From assembly GCF_022179185.1 (NCBI RefSeq), contig NZ_BPQJ01000026.1, forward strand, positions 1 to 64,000: 64,000 bases of DNA, written 5' to 3'. This stretch comes from Methylobacterium frigidaeris. GTDB taxonomy: Bacteria; Pseudomonadota; Alphaproteobacteria; Rhizobiales; Beijerinckiaceae. Of this stretch, positions 52,839-59,906 are shown one piece after another; position 1 is the stretch's first letter; every line of letters begins with the position of its first letter. The position numbers and the translations under genes were made by a program. The notes beneath the pieces are model-generated. The model was not told where the DNA came from and did not search any database. It saw only the letters and a list, made by a program, of their open reading frames with translations.

Positions 52839-53177
52839 ATGGGCGACACGACGATCAAGAAGGTGTCCGGCGCGCAGTCGCCCCAGGGGCCGGACGGCCA
52901 GCGCTACCTCGCCTCTGGCAAGCACGTCGCGATGCGGCTGTGGGTCGACGAGCCGCCCACCGACGACAAGCCGAGGGCCGCCCGCACCTACGAGACCGTC
53001 GGCTACGTGATCGCGGGCCGGGCCGAGCTGGTGGTCGAGGGCCAGACCGTGCGGCTGGAGCCGGGCGATTCCTGGCTGGTGCCGGCGGGCGCCGAGCACA
53101 CCTACCGCATCCTCGAGACCTTCACCGCCGTCGAGGCGACCTCGCCGCCCGCGCAGGTGCACGGGCGCGAGGGCTGA
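52839..53177 (+). CDS. Cupin domain-containing protein
   Basis: A 112-residue single-cupin protein. The beta-barrel motifs are YETVGYVIAGRAELVVEGQ (motif 1, with Glu but lacking the usual His pair) and EPGDSWLVPAGAEHTYRI (motif 2, His retained). Reduced metal ligands suggest weak metal binding or a sensor/binding role and not a dioxygenase. ATG at 52839. It converges with the L,D-transpeptidase gene, seven bases apart. Confidence 0.85.
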   Translation: MGDTTIKKVSGAQSPQGPDGQRYLASGKHVAMRLWVDEPPTDDKPRAARTYETVGYVIAGRAELVVEGQTVRLEPGDSWLVPAGAEHTYRILETFTAVEATSPPAQVHGREG

Positions 53178-53184
53178 GGCACGT

Positions 53185-53691
53185 TCAGCGCGTCACCACC
53201 ACGGTGGCGCCGACCTGGACGCGGCCGTAGAGGTCGGCCACGTCCTGGTTGTACATGCGGATGCAGCCATAGGACGCGAAGGTGCCGATCGAGCCCGGCC
53301 GGTTGGTGCCGTGAATCGCGTACTCGCCCCGGTCCAGGGTGAGGGCCGCCGCCCCCATCGGGTTGCTCGGCGAGCCGCCGGCAATCACGTCCGGCAGGCG
53401 GGGATTGTCCCGCTTCACCTCGTCGGGCGGCGACCAGGCTGGCCGGAGGTATTTCCCGTCGATGCGGGCGTAGCCGGTCCATTGCTTGCCGACCTTGCCG
53501 ACCGCGACGGGATAGCGGATCGCCGTCCCGTCGCCGTTGACGAAGTACAGCCGCCGCTCGGTGGTCCGCACCACCACCGTGCCGGCTTCCGCCGCCGCAT
53601 CGAAGGCGACCAGTTCCCGCGACGCGGCCGGCCCGGCCGCCATCGTCACCGCGACGATCATCGCCGCGGCCCATCCACTCTGCTTGTGCAT
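53185..53691 (-). CDS. L,D-transpeptidase (YkuD/ErfK family)
   Basis: A 168-residue exported enzyme. After a signal peptide (AAAMIVAVTMAAGPAASR) the YkuD domain shows RLYFVNGDGTAIRYPVAVGK, the catalytic IHGTNRPGSIGTFASYGCIR (His and Cys nucleophile) and MYNQDVADLYGRVQVG. It would form 3-3 cross-links or attach proteins to peptidoglycan in the periplasm. No LysM or PG-binding domain is fused. ATG at 53691. Confidence 0.92.
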   Translation of the reverse strand: MHKQSGWAAAMIVAVTMAAGPAASRELVAFDAAAEAGTVVVRTTERRLYFVNGDGTAIRYPVAVGKVGKQWTGYARIDGKYLRPAWSPPDEVKRDNPRLPDVIAGGSPSNPMGAAALTLDRGEYAIHGTNRPGSIGTFASYGCIRMYNQDVADLYGRVQVGATVVVTR

Positions 53692-53808
53692 CCCTGCGGT
53701 CCTCGAGCGTGACCTTATGAGCCACGTGATAATCCGCCGGGAAACCTGTCGTTCCGGTTGGCAAAGATGCTTGCCGGGGGGTGAAGAGGAGGGTGGCGAG
53801 CGGGAGCG

Positions 53809-54265
53809 TTAAGGGATGGTGTGCACCGACCCGAACCTCCCGCCCTCGGCCACGGCTGTCCGGGGAAAGCTCCGAGGTCGACAGCACGGTGGGCGGGAGC
53901 GAGCTCCCGTCGGGGCGGCGGTGGCCGGGCCCGGCGAGGTGGCAGGGTTCGACCAAGCCCTGCCGCACGACGTCGATCCGTCCGGCTTGCAGCGTGATCG
54001 CTCGCCCGATCCGAGTGTCGTCGACGGTGGCATCGGTGATCCCCGGAGCGGCAGCCTGCCGGGTGTCGGGATCGCTGGTGGCGCGGCTGAGCGGGGCGAT
54101 GATCGCGACGACGAGGTGATCCCACGGGCCAAGGCACTTGCCGTGGGCCTTGGCCCGCACCGCGCGCTGCGCGAAGGCGGTGCGATCGATGGCTGCCGAC
54201 GGCTGGCGGGAGAGGATAGGCAGGGAGAGCATGCCCTGGACCCGTTGTCCGTGTCTCGACAACAA
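53809..54265 (-). pseudogene. Possible gene remnant
   Basis: Within the 53692-54509 gap one minus-strand frame from 54265 (or the ATG at 54232) reads about 130 codons with strong third-position GC bias and balanced composition (for example AQRAVRAKAHGKCLGPWDHL and WDHLVVAIIAPLSRATSDPD). It continues open into the L,D-transpeptidase gene in another frame, so any real product would have to end by frameshift. I recognise no family. It may be a decayed gene or chance open frame. Confidence 0.25.
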
Positions 54266-54509
54266 GAAAACAGCCGCTGCTCCGTCAGGCTCGGGGGCAT
54301 GCCCCCCCCCGCCAGATCCTACGCGTCAATTTTCGCCGGACAGCCGCGTCGCAGAAGGGGGTTGCGTACGCGCCTTGTCGCGCGCCCCCGCGACGGATCG
54401 CCGTTTTGTGCTACGCTCCCTTGCCGGCCCTCCACCCGGCGTCATACCCCTTTGAGCGTGGCCTTCCGCGGAGGCACCGCGCGTGGCCTGTCCCGTTCGG
54501 CGAGGCCGC

Positions 54510-55658
54510 ATGCCCGATCTGTTCAGCCCCTTCACCCTGAAGGACGTCACGCTCCGCAACCGGATTGCGATGTCGCCGATGACCATGCATCGCTCGGTCG
54601 ACGGGGCGATGGGCGACTATCACGTGATGCTCTACGGCTCGCGGGCGGCAGGCGGGTTCGGCCTCGTCTTCCCCGAGCAGATCGCGGTCACCCCGGAGGG
54701 CCGCACCACCAGCGCCTGCGCCGGCATCTGGGACGACCGGCACATCGAGGGCCTCGCTCGCGTCACCCGCATCATCCGGGAGATGGGCGGCGTGCCGGCG
54801 ATCCAGCTCGGGCATACCGGGCGGAAAGGAAGCGAGCAGAAGCCCTGGGAGGGCAAGCTGCAGCTGCCGCCCGACCATCCCGACGGCTGGCAGCTCAAGG
54901 CCCCCTCCCCGATCTCCTACGGCGGCCGCTATACCTACCCGGTCGAGGAACTGACGGTGGCGGAGATCGGGGGCATCCACCGCGCCTACGCGGACGCCGC
55001 CCGCCGGGCGCTGGAAGCCGGGTTTGAGTGGCTGGAGATGCACTTCGCCCACGGCTATCTCGGCGCGAGCTTCTTCTCGCCCCTCGCCAACCAGCGCACC
55101 GACCAGTATGGCGGCGACCTCGACAACCGGCTGCGGTTCCACATCGAGGCCCTGGACGCCGTGCGGGCGGTGTGGCCCGAGCGCCTGCCCCTCACCATGC
55201 GGCTCGGCTCCGACGACCTCCACCCGGACGGCGTGCAATTCGACGAGGCGGTGGTGGCTGTCGGCCGGATGAAGGCGCACGGCCTCGACCTCGCCGACCT
55301 CTCGATCGGCTTCAACACCGACGAGATGACTGACCCGCCCTTCGCCCGGATGTCGTTCATGGTCGAGCGCGGCGCGCGGGTGCGGCGCGAAGTCGGGATC
55401 CCGGTCGGCGTGAGCTGGAATCTCGGCCTGCCGGCGGTGGCCGACCAGGTCATCCGCGACGCGCTGATCGACCTCGTCTTCCTCGGCCGTCCGGCCCTGT
55501 CGAACCCGCACTGGCCGGTCTGGGCGGCGCGGGAGCTGGCGCATCCCGACCCGTTCTCGCTGGTGCCGGAGGATTGGGGCTGGTGGCTGCGCAACTTCCG
55601 CGCCCACGAGGCCTGCATCGGCTGGCCCGCCCCGGGGGCTGCGCGCGGCGCGGCGTGA
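54510..55658 (+). CDS. NADH:flavin oxidoreductase (Old Yellow Enzyme, YqjM-like)
   Basis: A 382-residue FMN-dependent ene-reductase. Diagnostic segments are LFSPFTLKDVTLRNRIAMSP, PAIQLGHTGRKGSEQKPWEG, MHFAHGYLGASFFSPLANQ and the DQYGGDLDNRLRF loop, then DLVFLGRPALSNPHWP at the phosphate-binding end. The class reduces activated C=C bonds using NAD(P)H. ATG at 54510 begins the conserved MPDLFSPF. No regulator or partner gene is adjacent. Confidence 0.92.
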   Translation: MPDLFSPFTLKDVTLRNRIAMSPMTMHRSVDGAMGDYHVMLYGSRAAGGFGLVFPEQIAVTPEGRTTSACAGIWDDRHIEGLARVTRIIREMGGVPAIQLGHTGRKGSEQKPWEGKLQLPPDHPDGWQLKAPSPISYGGRYTYPVEELTVAEIGGIHRAYADAARRALEAGFEWLEMHFAHGYLGASFFSPLANQRTDQYGGDLDNRLRFHIEALDAVRAVWPERLPLTMRLGSDDLHPDGVQFDEAVVAVGRMKAHGLDLADLSIGFNTDEMTDPPFARMSFMVERGARVRREVGIPVGVSWNLGLPAVADQVIRDALIDLVFLGRPALSNPHWPVWAARELAHPDPFSLVPEDWGWWLRNFRAHEACIGWPAPGAARGAA

Positions 55659-56009
55659 GCCTCTCCGGCGGCGCCCCGCCGGGGCGCCCGCGAGGCGCTG
55701 GATTCGTGATCTCGACCAGCGCTTTAGCTGATGAATTCGGACCGGTTTCGGCCGTTTGATGCCAAGATTTCTACGATGATCAGGGCGCCGCAAAATAAAT
55801 CTGATAAATATTTTCCCGTCTCGCTTGCTCTCTGGCAGCATCTGAATTAATGATGTGGCATCGATTTTTGGCCTGATTACCGAGCCTCTCTGGCGTTCAC
55901 GCCGGACCACGCTCTGCCACTCGCTCCAAACCTGTCGATTGATACGAGCCTCGGCACCGCTGATCGCGTGCCGAGCTCTTGGATACGCTTTCAGACTATG
56001 GATACGGCA
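55659..56009 (+). promoter_or_regulatory. AT-rich leader region of the cold-shock gene
   Basis: About 350 bp without a gene, including the most AT-rich DNA in the window (GCAAAATAAATCTGATAAAT near 55792). Cold-shock genes often have long structured leaders that act as thermosensors; position and composition fit, but no specific fold can be assigned by eye. Confidence 0.4.
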
Positions 56010-56219
56010 ATGAACATCGGTACCGTGAAGTGGTTCAACGTCCAGAAGGGCTTCGGCTTCATCCAACCGGATGACGGCGGCAAGGACGTCTTCGTGCACA
56101 TCTCCGCCGTCGAGCGGTCGGGCATGCAGAGCCTGTCCGAGGGGCAGAAGATCTCCTACGAGATGGAGACCGACCGCCGCAGCGGCAAGCAATCCGCCGG
56201 CAACCTGCGCGCCGCCTGA
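56010..56219 (+). CDS. Cold-shock protein (CspA family)
   Basis: A 69-residue OB-fold protein. The RNP motifs KGFGFIQPDD and DVFVHISAVE are intact, with MNIGTVKWFNVQ at the start and SGKQSAGNLRA at the end. Such proteins melt RNA secondary structure. ATG at 56010 was chosen as the canonical start; another in-frame ATG at 55998 would add four residues. Small genes of unknown role follow on the same strand. Confidence 0.95.
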   Translation: MNIGTVKWFNVQKGFGFIQPDDGGKDVFVHISAVERSGMQSLSEGQKISYEMETDRRSGKQSAGNLRAA

Positions 56220-56307
56220 GCGTGAGATGACGAGATGCGGGTCTTGCCATCCGCATCTCTCGCCCTGCGTCACCGGCGCGGGCCCGACCTCCAACGGATA
56301 TTTCTGG

Positions 56308-56529
56308 GTGAATTTTACTTTTAGTTCTCTTGTCTCCAATCCCGTCGCGGCGCGTGAGCCCGCGACGTTCCAGGTGCAGCAGATCTGGCAGCAGGTCGAC
56401 GACCAGCGCCGTGACGTCAGCCACCTGATCGACCGGACCTACCGCTATCACTCGGTCCGGGAGCTGCACTGGCACCTCGCCGACCGGTTCTCGCGCCCGA
56501 TCCGCTCCCTCGCCCTGAGCCGGGTCTGA
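56308..56529 (+). CDS. Possible small protein after the cold-shock gene
   Basis: A frame ending four bases before the DUF6481 gene. It reads about 73 residues from GTG at 56308 (or ~100 from ATG at 56227). The C-terminal part (QQIWQQVDDQRRDVSHLIDR, YRYHSVRELHWHLADRF) looks protein-like, while the N-terminal start is uncertain and there is no strong ribosome-binding site. No family recognised. Confidence 0.4.
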   Translation: MNFTFSSLVSNPVAAREPATFQVQQIWQQVDDQRRDVSHLIDRTYRYHSVRELHWHLADRFSRPIRSLALSRV

Positions 56530-56532
56530 GCG

Positions 56533-56916
56533 ATGGGCAAGTTCAAGGAAGCGCCGCTGGGGGACCGGCTGAATTCGGCCGCCGCGGCCCGGCAGGCGGC
56601 GCTCGCCCGCTTCCAGGCACGCAGCGCCGAGGACGATCCGGCCCTGGCGGCACGGCGCGCCGAGCGCCAGGCCGTCGCCGCGGCCCGGACCGCCCGCCTT
56701 GCCGAGCGCGAGGCCGAGAAGGCGGCGCAGGAGGCCGCACGAATCGCTCGGGACGCCGAGGCGAAGGCCGAGGAGATCCGCCAGCGCGAGATCGCGATGG
56801 CCGAAGAGATCGAGCGCACCGCGGAGGCTGCGCGGGCCGCCGAGACGCGGCAGGCCGACCAGAAGGCCGCACGCGACGCCCGCTACGCCGCCCGCAAGGC
56901 GCGCCAGCGGGGCTGA
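56533..56916 (+). CDS. DUF6481 family coiled-coil protein
   Basis: A 127-residue, highly charged, Ala/Glu/Arg-rich protein predicted to be one long helix or coiled coil after the opening MGKFKEAPLGDRLNSAAAAR, which I recognise as the DUF6481 start. Many alphaproteobacterial copies lie near cold-shock genes, as here. Function unknown. It follows the preceding frame by a few bases. Confidence 0.75.
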   Translation: MGKFKEAPLGDRLNSAAAARQAALARFQARSAEDDPALAARRAERQAVAAARTARLAEREAEKAAQEAARIARDAEAKAEEIRQREIAMAEEIERTAEAARAAETRQADQKAARDARYAARKARQRG

Positions 56917-56954
56917 GCGGCCAACCGGCGCCGTATCTCGGAGGAAATTTCGCG

Positions 56955-57164
56955 ATGTCCTACAAGTTCAAGCTGCATCAGCGCGTGCGGATGGTGCGGT
57001 CCGGATCAACCAACGGGTATGCCGGCGAGATGGATGCCCTCTTGGACGCCTTCGAAATCGTGCGGCTGATGCCCGAGGACCGTAGCGGCGAGGCAGCCTA
57101 CCGCATCCGTTCGCCCAAGGGCGAGCGCGCGGTCCGGGAGAGCGAGATCGTCGCCCTCCCCTGA
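56955..57164 (+). CDS. Small conserved hypothetical protein
   Basis: A 69-residue protein with a very good ribosome-binding site (GGAGGAAAT) before the ATG. The sequence opens MSYKFKLHQRVRMVRSG and has an SH3-like beta pattern (AYRIRSPKGERAVRESEIV). Probably a small beta-barrel of unknown role in the cold-shock neighbourhood. Confidence 0.7.
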   Translation: MSYKFKLHQRVRMVRSGSTNGYAGEMDALLDAFEIVRLMPEDRSGEAAYRIRSPKGERAVRESEIVALP

Positions 57165-57243
57165 TCCGGGCGGCCTTCGTCGACGCACGTGCGGCAAGCG
57201 GGCCGCCGTACGGCCCGCTGCCGGTCTCGGAGGCGCCGTAGCC

Positions 57244-57489
57244 TCAGTTACAGCCTTCCTTGTGGACGGTCTTGGAATTGCCCATGCCGTCCTCCTTGTG
57301 GACGGTCTTCGAGCCGCAATCGACGCTGCCGGTGGTGATCTCGCGGCGCTCGACGACACCCTCGCGATGCTCGACCGCGATGCCGGGAGCCCGGTCGCGA
57401 TGGATCACGGTGGTCTCCTCGGCTATTGCCGAGACCGAGAAACCGGCCAGGATGACGGCAGCAGTTCCAGCAGCGAATATCGTCCGCAT
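57244..57489 (-). CDS. Small secreted protein
   Basis: An 81-residue exported protein: signal peptide MRTIFAAGTAAVILAGFSVS, then a charged beta-rich part ending with two copies of SKTVHKE and two Cys residues (VDCGSK and EGCN), suggesting a disulfide. GAGGAG precedes the ATG at 57489. No family recognised. Confidence 0.7.
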   Translation of the reverse strand: MRTIFAAGTAAVILAGFSVSAIAEETTVIHRDRAPGIAVEHREGVVERREITTGSVDCGSKTVHKEDGMGNSKTVHKEGCN

Positions 57490-57828
57490 GAGTGATCTCC
57501 TCAGTTCATCTGGGGCTAACAACGCTATGCCGGCAGACGGGTTCCGATCTCATCAGGCGCGTGCCAAGCCGAATAGCCTCGCAAGAACATCTTCCTCATC
57601 GAGCAATCCTGCTGACGTTGGCGGTATCGGAGTACGCGTGGGGATAGATTGCCGAGCCCAGGCTCGCGGAGCAGCCGACACCATCGGCCGTGACCCGTCC
57701 GCAACAGGCGTGAAACCTCACTGGTCGACCTGAAATAAACGGCCGTGACCGCGCGTCTGTCGGGAGGGCACTCTCGCCCGGACCCGTGTGTGCCAATCGG
57801 CGCGCGGGCACAGCGCTTTGGAACAGAC
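57490..57828. other. 339-bp intergenic region, no supported gene
   Basis: Separates the divergent small secreted gene and the DUF2490 gene. It is less GC-rich than neighbouring genes and should contain both promoters; I see no clear hairpin, repeat or gene. Confidence 0.4.
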
Positions 57829-58521
57829 ATGATCGTCGCCGGACGTCCCCTCGCCCTCCTGTCGGCTCTCTGGCTCGCGGCCTCGAGCCTGCCGGCGGCG
57901 GCGCAGGTCGATCACGACGGGCAGCTCTGGATCAACGCCACGGCCTTCGGCAGCGTCGGGTCGTTGGCGTATTTCGCGGAGGTGCAGCCGCGATTCGGCG
58001 ACGGCATCTCGCGGCTCGACCAGCTGATCCTGCGGCCGGCCGTGGGCTGGAAGCTCACCGACGCCGTGACGGTCTATCAGGGCTATGCCCGGATCGAGAA
58101 TTCGCCGCCCGGGCAGCGCGCCTTTTCGGAGGATCGCAGCTTCCAGCAGCTTGGCTGGGAGATCGGGACCTTCGATCGCGTCAAGCTCTCGTCCCGCACG
58201 CGCTTCGAGCAGCGCTTCCAGACCAACGGGCGGGACACGGGGTTCCGGCTCAGGCAGCAACTGCGCGCGGCGGTGCCGCTGACCGAGGAGACACGCGGCG
58301 TCGCCGCCGTGGCCTGGACCGAGGCCTTCCTGGCGCTCAACGACACCGATTGGGGCGCACGGGCCGGCTTCGACCGGATCCGCACCTTCGTCGGGCTGGA
58401 ACTGCCGCTCGCCGGCCGATCGACCCTGGAACTCGGCTACATCAACCAGACGGTCAACGCGCCGGCCTCCCGGGTGACGATGGATCACATCGTCTCGGTG
58501 AACGTGTTCGTGCGGCAGTGA
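57829..58521 (+). CDS. DUF2490 outer-membrane-like protein
   Basis: A 230-residue exported protein. A signal peptide (LALLSALWLAASSLPAAAQ) is followed by alternating beta strands with aromatic ends (QLWINATAFGSV, LAYFAEVQPRFGDG, VTVYQGYARIEN, KLSSRTRFEQRFQ), ending in SVNVFVRQ, as in DUF2490 barrels. It would sit in the outer membrane; its role is unknown. ATG at 57829. Its stop abuts the stop of the convergent DUF1624 gene. Confidence 0.85.
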   Translation: MIVAGRPLALLSALWLAASSLPAAAQVDHDGQLWINATAFGSVGSLAYFAEVQPRFGDGISRLDQLILRPAVGWKLTDAVTVYQGYARIENSPPGQRAFSEDRSFQQLGWEIGTFDRVKLSSRTRFEQRFQTNGRDTGFRLRQQLRAAVPLTEETRGVAAVAWTEAFLALNDTDWGARAGFDRIRTFVGLELPLAGRSTLELGYINQTVNAPASRVTMDHIVSVNVFVRQ

Positions 58522-59667
58522 TCACAGGTAACTCAACACCGGATGCCGCCCCCGCCGCTTCAGCCTCACCATCCAGCGGCACGCAATGGCGAGCGGCAGG
58601 CCGAGCAGAGCCGCGATCAGCCAGAGCTGCACCGCTGCACTGGCCTCGACCCGGCCGGAGGCGCCGGCCAGGCCGAGGGCGACGGCGAGGGTGGAGAGAC
58701 CGCGCAGCATCCAGAGATGGACGAGGTAGAAGAACAGCGGTGCTCCGCCGAACACCCGGAGCCAGGCGAGGCGGCCGGCCGGCAGGGCCTCGAACAGGGC
58801 GAGGAGCCAGAGCCCGAGGCCCAGCGTCAGCAGCAGGAAATCGGCCGAGGGCGGGTACTTGGTGAGGTTCAGGAACGACAGGATCGTCGCCCCGAGGGTC
58901 GGGCCGGCGTGCCACGGCACCGGGTCGCCGTAACCGTTGAGCCCGCGCAGCACCAGGAAGCCCGCCAGCGCCGCCGCCCCGAGGGCGAGGAGCCGGCGGC
59001 ACCGGGCGTCGGGATCCAGCGAGAACCACGGCCCGAGGGCGTAGCCCGCCGCCGCGACGCCGATCCAGGGCAGCACCGGGTAGGAGGTGCGGGCGACGCC
59101 CCAGGGGAGGTCGAGGAGGCCGCGCTGGTGCAGGATCGACCACAGGGCGTAGCCGGCCTGGCCCGGCGCCAGCACGATCCCATCGAGGAGGTTGTGCCCG
59201 AGCATGATCAGGAGCGCGACCGCGATAAGGGCCCGGCGCGGCAGCCACAGCAGCCCGGCGAGCGCGATCATGCTGAGGCCGATCGCCCAGATCACCTGCA
59301 GGTAGAGGACCGGCGGCAGGAGCTTGGCCGTCCAGGCGAGGTTCACCAGCGTGACCTCGAGCAGCACCAGGAACAGGCCGCGGGTGAGGAGGAAGCGCGA
59401 CGCCGCGCGGGTCCCGTGCTTGCCCGCGTAGAGGCTCCCCGAGAGACCGGTGAGCAGGAGGAAAACCGGCGCGCAGAGATGCGAGGTCAGCCGCGTGATC
59501 ACCAGGTCGGGGGCGGTGACCGCGAGGTCCATCGGGTCGCGGACCTGGGCGTGCAGGAAGAAGGTCTCCCGCACGTGGTCGACCAGCATCAGCAGCATGA
59601 CGAGGCCGCGCAACGCGTCGATCGCGCCGATGCGGGAGGCGGGCACAGGCGGGGACGGTACCGTCAT
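58522..59667 (-). CDS. DUF1624 (HGSNAT-like) membrane protein
   Basis: A 381-residue integral membrane protein with about ten helices. The opening RIGAIDALRGLVMLLMLVDH and CAPVFLLLTGLSGSLYAG are typical of the DUF1624 / heparan-alpha-glucosaminide N-acetyltransferase-like family, relatives of acyltransferases that move acetyl groups across membranes. Its ATG overlaps the stop of the 80-residue gene upstream (ATGA), which in turn overlaps the TonB receptor gene, so the three form one translational unit under the cobalamin riboswitch. Confidence 0.85.
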   Translation of the reverse strand: MTVPSPPVPASRIGAIDALRGLVMLLMLVDHVRETFFLHAQVRDPMDLAVTAPDLVITRLTSHLCAPVFLLLTGLSGSLYAGKHGTRAASRFLLTRGLFLVLLEVTLVNLAWTAKLLPPVLYLQVIWAIGLSMIALAGLLWLPRRALIAVALLIMLGHNLLDGIVLAPGQAGYALWSILHQRGLLDLPWGVARTSYPVLPWIGVAAAGYALGPWFSLDPDARCRRLLALGAAALAGFLVLRGLNGYGDPVPWHAGPTLGATILSFLNLTKYPPSADFLLLTLGLGLWLLALFEALPAGRLAWLRVFGGAPLFFYLVHLWMLRGLSTLAVALGLAGASGRVEASAAVQLWLIAALLGLPLAIACRWMVRLKRRGRHPVLSYL

Positions 59668-59906
59668 GATCCCGTCTCGGTGGCGAGGCGCGAGAGGAGC
59701 CGGCGCACGTCCGGCGGCGTCCAGACGCGGCCACCACGGGGCTTGCGCACGCCGCGCCGGGTCAGGGAGGCGGCGATGCCCTCGGGCGTCCCGCCGGCCT
59801 CGGCGGCGATGGCCGCGAGCACCGGCGCGAGACCCTGGCGGTAGCGCCGGGCGCGGGCGGCGGCCGCGTCCCGGCCGGCATCACCCCGACGGAGGGCGGC
59901 CGCCAT
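59664..59906 (-). CDS. Small conserved protein in the receptor operon
   Basis: An 80-residue basic helical protein. The C-terminal half (GGTPEGIAASLTRRGVRKPR, WTPPDVRRLLSRLA) resembles the DNA-binding tail found in large serine recombinases, but alone it is only a small helical module. Its ATG shares a base with the receptor stop (TGATG), and its stop overlaps the DUF1624 start, so it is certainly part of this operon if expressed. Confidence 0.55.
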   Translation of the reverse strand: MAAALRRGDAGRDAAAARARRYRQGLAPVLAAIAAEAGGTPEGIAASLTRRGVRKPRGGRVWTPPDVRRLLSRLATETGS

